This document shows, piece by piece, positions 13,331 through 24,100 of a DNA stretch of 64,000 bases. The stretch spans positions 965,651 through 1,029,650 of the forward strand of contig PTEX01000110.1 in NCBI GenBank assembly GCA_003342815.1, read 5' to 3'. Position 1 is the stretch's first letter; every line of letters starts with the position of its first letter. A model generated the notes under the pieces. It ran no database searches. It had not been told where the DNA came from and was given only the letters and a program-made list of their open reading frames with translations. Made by a program: the position numbers and the translations under genes. The DNA comes from Eudromia elegans (lineage: Eukaryota > Chordata > Aves > Tinamiformes > Tinamidae).

Positions 13331-13499
13331 CTCCCATTGCCTTATACCCTTTACTTGCAACCCCCTGCCACCATTTCCGCACTGAACTGGAGGCTGCAAT
13401 CTCCTTCTGCACCTGCAGTCCTATTTTAAAACTTCCCCCACCAGTTTCAACCCCAATGCTCCTTCCCCACTCTGCCAGAGGGGAACGTAATCCTGACCA

Positions 13500-13725
13500 A
13501 TTCCAACAGCCCCGTGGTCCTACAGATGGAGGGCCAAAGGGTCCCTGCCTTGGAGAGCTACTAAACAGACACGGAGCAGGAGAAGCAAGATCATCTCTGC
13601 TCCACAGCAGCAAACCGAAGCACAGGGGACCGAGACACAAACAGGAAGCTTGTAGCAGCGAAACTAGATCTCCCGACACCAGCCCGATGCCTTAACCACA
13701 AAGCTGTTCTTTCTTCCTCTGACAT
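13500..13725 (-). mobile_element. Degenerate tRNA-derived SINE (MIR-like)
   Basis: On the plus strand the sequence reads as the reverse complement of an old amniote tRNA-derived SINE. It runs from a ccctgcc...gagct...aaacagac block (about 13,540-13,570), through gaagcacaggggaccgagac (about 13,617), acaggaagcttgtagcagcg and actagatctcccgac, to gatgccttaaccacaaag (about 13,686-13,703). That last block is the complement of the tRNA-like head. It starts just past the CR1 remnant. Family-level naming (MIR/CORE-SINE-like) is from memory; the copy is heavily mutated and its ends are uncertain. Confidence 0.6.
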
Positions 13726-14511
13726 AACTGCCTTCTAATTTATGACTGCACACATTTGGGCTGGGAGAGCTGAGGAGCATTCACAGCCCTGCTTTCTGTG
13801 GGAACTTTGCAGCAGCTGCTTTCCGGAGCCCCTCTCTAATCAGAGCCATTAATGGCCAGCCTTGCTTGCCCGTGCTCCCCGTCTGGAGGCACACAAGCCA
13901 AGAGCAGGCGAGCCAACACGGAGCACATCCTTTACTTTGGCCTCCAGCTTTGGTCTCGTGAAGGACTTGAGAGGGGACTTGAGCCTCTGCCAAACAAGGT
14001 AGCGCACGTGGCAAGGCCAAACTGCATTCCTTTCATAGCTCCTGAAGTCCAGAACCTATCCGAAATGCACTTGTCTCCATATCGGTATTTAACACATGGC
14101 AAGGCATAAAAAGGAAAAAAAACTACATGCACTTTGCTACAGCGACTAAGTACATGTAATAACTTGTATAAATTTAAGGAAGTAACAGGAATTCATACAT
14201 TTCAGGATTCATACCAGTTACTGCTTGGTATCAATGCAAGGAAGAGTTAAGTTTCAGAATTTCTCCAGTTTTGTTTTTTGGGTGTGAATTTTTGGAGGTC
14301 TTGAACCTAACCTGTGAATTGCCTTAAAAGTACAAACTGGAAGAGATTATAGCCATCTGCTTATTTTTAATAATTAGCATTTAAAATAAATTATGTGTAA
14401 CAATATTTTACTTTGAAATTTAACTAACACATAGAAATCTAGGTGAATGTATTAGCTGCGAATGCCTAACACTCAGAAATGGCACTGGCCATACCATGCC
14501 ATGCCGAGGAA

Positions 14512-14527
14512 CAGTACAGCTGTACTG
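14512..14527. other. 16-base perfect palindrome with E-box core
   Basis: CAGTACAGCTGTACTG equals its own reverse complement and is centred on the E-box CAGCTG. About one such 16-base palindrome is expected by chance in a window of this size, so it is recorded as a sequence fact rather than as a functional site. Confidence 0.9.
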
Positions 14528-15038
14528 CTTTCTTCATTGCAATGGCATCACTGATAGTTAAGGCACCTGCTTTAATACATATGCAGCTTAACATTCTGCA
14601 TATTAAGTGCAATACGGATATTTTGAGTTTACATTTTTCCTCTTTTATTAAAAACTTGTCTTTATGCTGTATTGCAGTAACTGATCAAAATTACTGAAAT
14701 TAGCTAAAACAGAACAGCAGCACTTCTTACCTAATGACCACCACGAAGGAAAAAGTGCCTATCCCTTTGCTAATATTGCAAGACGACTTCAATGCTGCTC
14801 GTTAGCAGAAATCTTTGCTACCCTTTTCAAAGAATAAGTGTCCTTGAGAAAAACGCTGCTTGCACAGCTGCCTGCAGGTGACATTTTCAAGTCTACATCA
14901 GTTTGAAATAAGGTTCTACAGCTCGTTAATATACACGACTCTCTAGAGTTACAGATACATCAACTGTTGCTTTTTTTCCTTTTTTTTTAAAAAAAAATAA
15001 AGGTGATGTTTTTGCTCCTGTGGGCCCTGACAACTCAC

Positions 15039-15114
15039 CTGGAGAGCTCCCCTACAAGGACACTAGCTACCTCCAAAACGAGCACCCAGCCCAAGCCCTG
15101 CTGCCTCAGTCGCA
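15039..15114 (-). other. Possible minus-strand exon (76 bases)
   Basis: On the minus strand a pyrimidine-containing acceptor (…tttcctcaaattag) ends at 15,115 and a perfect consensus donor CCAG|GTGAGT begins its intron at 15,038. One frame stays open across the 76 bases. The implied peptide is not one I recognise. With splice-like strings common in 64 kb, this is only a candidate for a coding or lncRNA exon. Confidence 0.15.
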
Positions 15115-16559
15115 CTAATTTGAGGAAACACAAGGATCACAACAGCCCACAGTCCCATAGGCCAGGATGCGGTGGGAGGGTGGGAAGAGGGGCAAGCTGA
15201 AGCCGAGGAATTCATTAATGCCTGCTAGCCAGGTGCTGATCAGGAAGGCAGAAGAGGCTGCCATATGGAGGCTCTGCATCCTGGAGAGTTAAACACACAC
15301 GCACGACCAGCTGCTGTTTTGCAGAGGAAGGGCAGGGGGAAGGAGGGGTCTTTGACACACTGCTCCGCCCTGGACTTCAGGATGCTGTTGTAGAGGCGCT
15401 TGATGTCCCTGCTGGCAGCCCCACACGGACACACGCACCGCCTCGCTTGATGTCATGGCCACTGCTAGCAAGGACATCCAACCTGTCAGGAAAACGTCTA
15501 CAGAACAGCGAGAGGTTTGCATGTGCACGGAGAGAAACCGTCACAAGGGAGGTTACGCCAATAGGAACAGAGGAAACGTGGAAAACCAAATCCTCCTTCT
15601 CCCCAAAAAAACCCCACCAACCTCGCCTCTCAGTCAAAGGCACATATCCTGCATTCATCACATCAATACGAAACCTTTAGCCGTATCCGATTAGACTTCC
15701 TGAATATCCTGGCAACTGTGATAAGAAATTTCTCCTGTCTCCAGTTTGCCAGGAAATTATGTGCTGTTTGGCTTGTTACTGTCTGGGACTGACAGCAAAA
15801 GCAGTAGATAGAATATCTTGTATGTCATTAGGTGCATAGTGTGCTCAGGTGGCTCCCAGACTAGTTCAAAGATCCTGTCACAAGCCCATGGGAATTTCCA
15901 TGGCGTTAGCCCTGAATACTTTTTTTTTCCCTCCCCTCCCCTCCCACTCCCCGCCATCCCTGGGCTACATTGGTGCTCTTGAGCAAACACAGCTACCGCT
16001 CCATCATCAGCACCAGCAGCAACTGCCAGCCGAGGAGTACTGCACGCTGCCCACAGCATCTAAAGGCCAGGTTACAAAAACCTGTGAGCAAAATAGCAAA
16101 CCTAAACAGGAGACAAATGCAAGCTTCACAACGGAGTGTCCTCAGCAACTATTATTTACCATATTTAAGTTTCAAATTCCAGATAGACCTCACTTGGTCA
16201 TAACGCTACAGAAATACAATGTCTTGTTTTTTTCAAAATGCAGGTAAAAAGTTGCTCAGACATTTAGCACTTGTGCTTGCAGCATTTCTTTTATGAACAA
16301 AGGTGTCCAGCTACATTTTTAAGTGTCTTGATTGCCCAGCTTGCCAAGACTACTGACAGCAGGGGAAAGGAAGTTGTCTTCCTATCTCTATCCCACGTTA
16401 TATCAAGCCTCTTTCAAAGGGTAGCCAATAAAACCATTTAGAACAAGAGCACACCTTTATCAAAATTAATTAATTGCCATAAGCTTGATTTTTTTCACTA
16501 TTAGAAGTTAATTGCTCTCAGAAGACAAAATATGAACTTTAAGCCCATAAAATATTTTT

Positions 16560-16880
16560 TTTTCATGTCCTCTTAATACTCTGCCAAGAAGGGCTTACAG
16601 AGGCTGACAGAGGAAATATTTGCATATTCTACAAACGACTTTGCATTTAAATGGCATATTTAACACCCTCCCGTACTGTTATTATATTTATGCTTCTTCC
16701 TCTTAATGAGGAACACCAGCCCCCTATTCACATGCAGATCGTAATCACCATATACTATTACCTTCATCCATTAACTGAAATGGTCTAAGCTATCATTATG
16801 CCTCAGATAAAATTCATCTGGATAGCACTTTGATCTTCTTTGCGAATCGAAGTTATCCAGTACTGCACGAGGCTCTTAGC
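16560..16880. promoter_or_regulatory. Enhancer-like conserved-looking patch
   Basis: Repeat-free stretch with a perfect octamer motif ATTTGCAT at 16,618-16,625, a second TTTGCAT at 16,640-16,646, and multiple TAAT/ATTA homeodomain words. The texture (high complexity, AT-rich, isolated CpGs) is that of vertebrate developmental enhancers. No conservation data are available here. Confidence 0.3.
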
Positions 16881-17260
16881 AGCACCTTTCTAGATAAGGC
16901 TCTATGCAGACCATTTGCCAGAGTATAGGAAACCATTAAGCTTTTCACTTTTCCCCTCCAGAACACCTAAAGAAATACTGAAGGGCCCTTCACAAATCTT
17001 TAAATTGTCAGGAAAAAAGGCTACCTGCCTATACTCCTTTTAAGCCTAAAAATGAATATCCTTTAGAAGACTAGGCTAGCTTAAGCTAAGCAAAGCAGTC
17101 CCTAAATATATTTGGAGTAGTCTGGTCTTTAAACCCCTAAAGGCTCCTCACACTTAAAGGACAGTGAAAGTGATTGCCTACAATCATACTAGGCTAAAAA
17201 AAAAGTCAGTTTCATCTAAAAAAGTCATAGTAAGACTTCTAACTGATATTTAATTAGATA

Positions 17261-17307
17261 AATTGAGAAAATATTCTTTTGAGAATTCAATTGAGAAAGT
17301 ATTCTTT
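17261..17307. repeat. Two-copy 19-base direct repeat
   Basis: The 19-base unit at 17,261-17,279 (aattgagaaaatattcttt) recurs at 17,289-17,307 with a single mismatch, giving a 28-base offset. It looks like a small local duplication. Confidence 0.85.
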
Positions 17308-19247
17308 ACAGTTTTAGCGACTGCATAGAAATAAAATGGAAAATAGACACCAATTTGGTGTAACCAGCATCAATGGCCTGTTAAAAATAGTCATATGCTT
17401 ATTCATTAATTAAAAAGACTATAAATTCCGCTGTTTCCTTTCTGCATAAGGGCACAATGTCAAAGACGGTGTCTGCAGCATTTCCCTATTGCAAGACTTG
17501 TGTCATTAACTTCATTTGAGCACAGTGTTACTGATTCACCATGATTCATGTTTTCCATCCCCTACCCAAGACATTTCACATTTCCCAGCACAAGCAAACG
17601 TAATAATACAGTGAAGAAGCAACATTTCTTCCAAGAGAGTTTTCTACTAGGTATCCCTCAAAGTGAGGGGTTCGGACAAAGCTGTTTACCTGCAAGCACT
17701 GAAGTCTTAGGGGATAAACTACCAGATGAGGTAAAAAGAATATCCAACTAATTGTTTGCTGTCTGCTAAAAGGAGATAGACATAAAAATTGCTCTTCTGA
17801 GAGTAACATTTCTCATTAAAAATTCGAGGTATAAGTAGTAAGGCAGATGCTGCATTTCAGGATGGTTTTCCCCCCTGTAATAATGGTTAGCTGCATAATA
17901 TGGCTAAAATACTTGTTTTAGTGAAACTAAAGCAATATATTAGCAGGACCAGCTAGTAAAAAAATAATCCAATAAAAGTTCTAATCTGAATTTGTGGGAA
18001 AAAATAGTGATAGCATCTGTGCAGCAGGTAATGGAGGACCTTTGGTATTGGGAGTCTCCCAGTGCTGTCCCGAAAATGTCTCTAACAAAATCCTACCTGC
18101 TTCATTGTGTGAAAAAGCTGAAAGAAGTAAACTATCATACAGTACACTCTGAAATTCCTTCTTAAAACAGATAAACATGACACTTGTGACAGTAAAACTG
18201 CAACTGAACCACCATTTCCATTATAAATCACTGTTGTAAGAATTTTTTTTTTTCCAGGCTCAAGTTTTACACAACCTCTTGGCGCGAGATGGCATCTCAC
18301 AAAACAGTTACTGTTAAGGCTCCGATGTTCTTGGGACGCGTGTTTCCAGAGCTGTGTCTCTGAGGAGCTCTAATCCAAGCCCACGAGGGCCTGGAAGTCA
18401 AAGAGCAGGAGATCTCAAACTTGAGATCACTTGGAAAGATGACAGTTTGCCCATTGCAGGACTGCACCACAACGATAGCAAAGGCGACATGATCAGTCCC
18501 AAATCCCCATCTCCTGACCGTGCATTTTGGAAGTGAATTCCTAAGCCAGACTGAGACGCTACCACAGCAATGATGACCTGTACCTTGTGATACTGAATGA
18601 AAAATATTGCTTCCATTATGGAACAAGTAAACACAGATGTATTGGAGAAGTGCAAGAAGAACTAAAAACCCAGTATCTCAGCTAAATGGAATATGGAAAC
18701 ATAAATCTCTTCCCTCCTTCCTCCTCCCTCAAAAGCAAACAGCAGCAGGAATTATTTTCCTGTGAGGGAACCACACTTAATAGCCACCAACATATGATAA
18801 GAGTGGGTTGCTAGAAAATGGAAAGAAAAACCTATGCTTTATGTCATATATTGTTAAATAAAATATGTTCACACTTAGAATTTTAAACATGTTTAAAAAA
18901 AGTTTGTTAAAAGCTTACCAAACTACTTGGGAGCTGGTCTAATTTTCACTCTGCTGATGTTTTTAGATTTAGAGGTTACTACCTCTACAATACCTTTTAC
19001 TTTGGATCTTAGAAGAACACAATGCATTCTTTACCTTAAAAAATATCCAGTACATTACGGTCTCGATAATTTGAAGGAGTCAAAAGTATCTCTTAGGTAG
19101 GATACAGCTACAGAAGAGTTTGGCACCAATTTTTGTAAACCTCACCAAGGCAGCTTCAGTTGGGACCTCCTGTGACTAGTGCTGATGCTCAAACTCAAAC
19201 TTTCAAATGGCAATGGTGAGTTCTTCCTTACACTCATAATCACTCAT

Positions 19248-19270
19248 AAATATCCACACTGTGGATATTT
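19248..19270. other. 23-base near-perfect inverted repeat
   Basis: AAATATCCACA at 19,248-19,258 and TGTGGATATTT at 19,260-19,270 are exact reverse complements around a single central C. Arms of 11 perfectly matched bases with a one-base centre are unlikely by chance in 64 kb. Possible readings are a dimeric transcription-factor site or a cruciform-prone sequence. It is too short for a MITE and is unaccompanied by a transposase. Confidence 0.85.
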
Positions 19271-21180
19271 AGCAATTGCTTAAGTGAAAAAAAAATACTG
19301 TATTCCTTTTATCAATTAGAAAAGGAAAGACCAAAATGCTTCTTTATGGAATTATATGCAAATAAAACACCACCACTTCTTAAAGTAAGAAAGTACAAAA
19401 AATATTATGTACACAGTGGTATACACAAATAGCAGAATGGCCACAATTCAGGTTATCATTAGACCCATTGGTCCCATGAATCAACATCCTATCACTGAAC
19501 GTAGCAAAATCTCAAGATATTCATTTAAAAAACAAAAAAAAGTAGTTTCAATATTGAAAGTAAAATAGAAAGTACCAGTGTTTCAGCATCAGTGCTTCTT
19601 GAGCAGACGAGTTCATGACTGTCGTGCTTCCAGTCACACATACAGAACAGAGTCAAATTCATTATCCTGAATGCCCACAAAAACAAAGAGTTGAAGCGCA
19701 GTTTTGCAACAAGTAACTTTGACCTTCCCATATCCTGCTTAACCAGGTAAATTCTAGTGTGTGCATCGCACATCTGCAGAAACGCAGAGAAAATTGTAAC
19801 AGAAAACTGCAGACCATGGCAGTTGAATTCCTAAGGCTGTAGGTAGAGAGTTTGAAAGCAGCAGTCAAGGTAAAAGCTGCCTTAGCCATTTCCATCATTA
19901 AAATTCACCACTATCCAGAATATCTTTCAAAGCCTCTTCAACTGTCAAAACACAATTTACTTTTTTTTTTTCAAGAGCTGCCAAAGTATGTAGCTTTCCT
20001 CCATTAATTTATATAAAACAGTGAGCTGTCACAGTGTGAAAAGCTGCAGTACACCACAGCTAAAACACAGAAACACCATCAAATATTTGGAAATTAAAGA
20101 TACTTCTTAGACCACATTGAAACTAGAGTGCCCGATATTTTACTCGGGGACTGTCTTACTTTTCATTTGTTTAAAAAATTATATTGAGAAGAAATCAAAA
20201 GCATGGTCAGCAAACTAGAATATTTTCATCTGCAGAGGTCTTGGTACCAACATATCCAGCACAGCAAAAGTCCCTGTGATCCATTGAATGCCATTTTTCT
20301 TTTACCATAAAGTAGGTTTACTTGGCTTTGTAAAGAAAGGAAAGGGTTTTGAAAGGCAGGGATCATAATCAGGAACAGAACACGTAGGAATCCAGACCAC
20401 TTTATGCTGGCGCTTGGTCCAGAAGTCAAGAACAGAATCAAGCAGAATAAAGCGCAGCCAAGCCTCAAAACTGGAGAAACGGCGCTCATGTCGTTTCTGC
20501 TCTGTGCAGTGCGGACCAAGAGTCCAGCCAGGGACCAGAACCCGCTACAGGACCCGGTGTGCTGAGGCTGGCCCAGCTCTGCTCCTTCCTCGTATCTTCT
20601 TGTCTCTGTACCTGCACGGGCACTCTTTCAAAACATGCTTAATGGGTGAAAACACTAAGATGTAAAAGGAGAAATATGAGTTTCAAACTAGTTATAGAAC
20701 TTTAAAAAGTCTCAGTGAATTACCCTCCTTGTGGGCCCCATGATAGACAAAGGTACTGACACCTTCACATTGAAAGGACTCTTTTCTTGGTTCAGAAATT
20801 TGGTAAGCATTAGCACAACTTCTGTTTCACTCCTCGTGAAGCTGCAAGGAAAAGGCAGCGTGGGAAGTTCAAAAAGGCTAAGGGCTGCAAATTCCGCAGC
20901 TCTTGGAAGGCTGCAGAGAGAGCGCCATGAAAGGCTACCAAAAGTGAGCTGCACTGGAGCAACCCGTGACGCACAGCAGGGCTGGAGGCCTTGGCAATGC
21001 TTGGGCTGGGGGAGGACAGGAGGCAGGGGCACCCACCCCAGGAAAGCTCAGGGAAGGGGGCTGGGTGCCCGCCTCGTGTCTGGGGGCTCTGCTGCACTAT
21101 AAGCTGTTTCCTGGGTTCTGTAACAAGCAGAGTGAGATAAAAACACACTCATAAAAAACTCTACTTACCGAAAGGTTAAA

Positions 21181-24100
21181 AATAAGCCCTAATTATGATT
21201 ATGCTTGGCCTTGCTTGTTGCCTGCTGGCTGCATTGGCGTCAGGGGCATTACTACAGCAACCCTGGCTTGAGTTGGAAACATTTGCAAGTAGAGAATGGC
21301 ATTTCCACCATAACTAGACTCTTCAAGAAGCTGCTCCTCATCAATGTTAGACAAGCTCCCAGGCAGTAGCAAATGCAGAGATAACATTTGCATTGTAAAC
21401 TCGGCAGGATAAGAACTACCTTCATGCTTGAAACCTTCTAGCAAAGCAGGTCCTTGTCCATGGCAAGGACTGCTGATGCCTGTGAATAGCAATACCCCAA
21501 AACAGAAATGGAATCTGTCTTTGCTATTTAAGCACATTATAAGTGCAGTAGCAGAATAGAAGTAAAACTGGCCCTACACAATTGTAAAATTAAGCATGCG
21601 TGTCAAGATGAAGGCCATACTCACTTGGCCAGAGGGGATTCACTGAATCCTCATCGGCCTTGCATATGACACAGAGGAACGAACATTTCATGCCACTCGC
21701 TGCCACCGCTGTGGTTATCACCTTGTCACTCAGTGACAAATAATGAAAACAATACTTTGCAATTAATCCAAAATGAAAAAGAAAGGATGCAGTACTTTAA
21801 ACACATTCCCCACTCTACAGGCATGTGATCCATGCATAAACAGAGTTAACCTGTATTTTAGATATACTAAAAAAAAAAAATCCCAAAACTTAAAACACAT
21901 CTCATACTAATGTTACCAACTAAGCAGTTTTATTTAAATTAGAAAAATTTGGTAACAGAAAATCAGTCATACTTGGTTTAACTCCTACAGGGCAATTTAA
22001 GCAAGAGGACTTTTATCAAAAGTCCAAGCGGTCACACATAATGGAAAGTTGTATTGTGTAATTTTGTCTTAGAAATCTATATAAAAATGAAGAGAGCACC
22101 ATTTGGCTAGCATCCTCCTGATAGATAACTGGGCTAAGAACATGAGCTAAATGCAGAGTTACTTATGTGTTTTGCACATTTATGAAGATAATTTAAATTT
22201 TCTGGTCATTACATCTTTTATGAAACTATTTGGACTTGTTTATATTTCTATTCAATTTCCTCTTTAAGCAGTTTCACAAGTGCATCTCAATTTTCAGTAA
22301 ATTGAGAGCATCTTTTTAATAATCTCTTATTATAATTTAATAATCTTTATAATATATATATTTCTGCATTTTCTAATAAATATTAAGTCAGTGTAATAAT
22401 ATCTTCCCTAGATCGTCAGTATGACCCTGCCTGATTTAGCAAATTAAGAGCATGGATTTCTGAGCGGCTTTAGAAAAAGCAGGTCATAGAGTCGCTAAAT
22501 AAACACAGTGAATGAAATGAGTTAGCTTTCAAAACTGGTTTTATATTTTCCTGGTGTTTTCTGAAGCTATTTTTCTCTTCATGTGACATGGTCTATGGCA
22601 GTGAATCATTACTATATCTATATCATGTAAATGGATTAATCCAAAACATTCAAAATACTCTCTAACAAAATCCTCAGGGAGGAAAAAGGAAGAAAACTCC
22701 AGGTAAAAATTGGAAAACACACTGATTGCATAAAAGACAGAAGGTTCCTTTCAGAAATATTTTTATTGCTTTACAGTGTCCTTTCAAAGCTCTTGAGATA
22801 TAGGCACCCTTATAAAAGAATATTTGTGAAATAAAAAAGATAATACAAAAGCAAAAACCACAGTGAAACAAGTTTTTTTGGTGGGAAGGAGGGGAGTAAA
22901 TAAAGCTAGGTCAATATATATGAAGAAAAGTAAGACTGTCAAAATTTTCTTGAAATACACTACATTTTACCTGTATTGGAAATATGAATGATCAGAAGAA
23001 TTTTACCTATTCACAACCAACTACAAGAAAAGCCTGGAAGAAGGAGGAATATAAAAGTATGAAAACAACCTCATAGCTAGAAGTCCTTGAAGATTCACAA
23101 TGGGACTAAAAGCTTGATCTGCACGATATCAGCAGAGTCTCCCAAGCAGTGTGCCCCTGTCAGACTCTCCGCACCTTTTCAGGAAGCCTTCAAATTATGG
23201 ACATTCATACCTGCTACAAAACTCACGGCATTCCTGCCTAGGGAGCATTGTTAGTGGCTTCCCGTTTCAGAAGGCTAACATGCAAAATGAAAAGAAATAT
23301 CTTCTAAAAATAATATACAGGGAGAGTTTTGGAAACTCCTTCCAAGATGAGGCAAATCTAAGTCTCCAGATACCACTGCAAAAGCAAAAATAATTTAATA
23401 CATCCAGACTTGTTGGCCAATTACTGCTTAAAAGTTGCAGCATTCTTTGTCATGTTTGTGCAGAGGAACTAACCTACACAAGACTATCAGATAGCCAGCT
23501 AAAACTTTTTAAAATGCAAGAAAACACTATCATATCATATACTAAGTGTTTAAGGTGCATTTTTCAATGCCTTCAAAAGCAAAAGTAGTCTCACATGTTA
23601 TCACACAATCTTTTAGAACAACAGGTTATTTCTAAAATATTATCACAGTCTTGATGGACTTAAGTGAAGAATGCGGGGAAAAGAACTTATGTAAAAAGCT
23701 GACAAAAGCATTTCAACTCTGGTTCAGTTTATATGAAGAATCGCGTGGCCTTCCAGTTCATCACACTAAGAACTCCCATTTATTGCAATACACGACACTT
23801 GGGAGCTAGAGTTTTGAGTGTGGCAGGACGGCCTAGGTCATTACTGTGTGAAGAATTCTTATGCTTATTAACAAAACACACGTACATGTGCACACACATC
23901 AGAATGTGGCATAGAGATGAAAATTCTGTGCTTCTTTCTGTAATGGCAAACATGAGGACAGAGATTCATAAATGCCTACAGGAGCCAAAGCAATAAAGAG
24001 GAAATGTCTGCTGGCAGTATTTAAGATTTAGAGAGATGATCCATGTGGAAGGCTTCCATTTCTGTTCTTTGTACAGCACCATTTGTTTTTATGTAACTCA

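Larger units (their letters stand above)
11540..13480 (-). mobile_element. Decayed CR1 LINE retrotransposon
   Basis: An old, non-functional copy of a CR1 non-LTR retrotransposon lying on the minus strand, so its 5' side is at the right. Reading leftwards there is sequence resembling the CR1 region before and within the endonuclease (about 13,480-12,740), a linker, the reverse transcriptase (about 12,400-11,880) and 3' UTR-like sequence (about 11,760-11,540). Peptide remnants typical of CR1 survive in shifting frames: IFFKHSEEVS and NNFLKQALDGPTR (endonuclease), KSCLTNLIAFCDEIT at 12,109-12,153 and LVLFNTFINDLDKIME at 11,884-11,931 (reverse transcriptase). Only about 120 bases separate the last reverse transcriptase motif from 3' UTR-like sequence, so the C-terminal part of ORF2 has been deleted. 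Frameshifts and stops throughout show long inactivity. The family assignment rests on remembered CR1 consensus; the exact ends are approximate. Confidence 0.88.
13726..16400. other. Non-coding DNA with candidate splice signals
   Basis: No recognised gene. It holds a 16-base perfect palindrome at 14,512-14,527 and a possible minus-strand exon at 15,039-15,114. A GC-richer stretch at 15,000-16,060 gives several overlapping open frames on both strands without motifs. No repeat family was identified beyond the A/T-rich runs near 14,970-15,000. Confidence 0.55.
16881..21180. other. Non-coding DNA, nothing specific
   Basis: Intron-like sequence with two notable small structures listed separately: a 28-base-period duplication at 17,261-17,307 and a 23-base inverted repeat at 19,248-19,270. 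A GC-richer part at 20,450-21,110 produces overlapping open frames on both strands with no family motif. An octamer motif lies at 19,356-19,363. Confidence 0.6.

Noticed and set aside
21593..21796. Minus-strand frame with a cysteine-rich peptide ahead of a CAA|GTGAGT donor
   Set aside because: Only 68 codons from stop to stop; the opposite strand is also partly open, no acceptor is convincing, and its phase does not join the 57 kb candidate exon.
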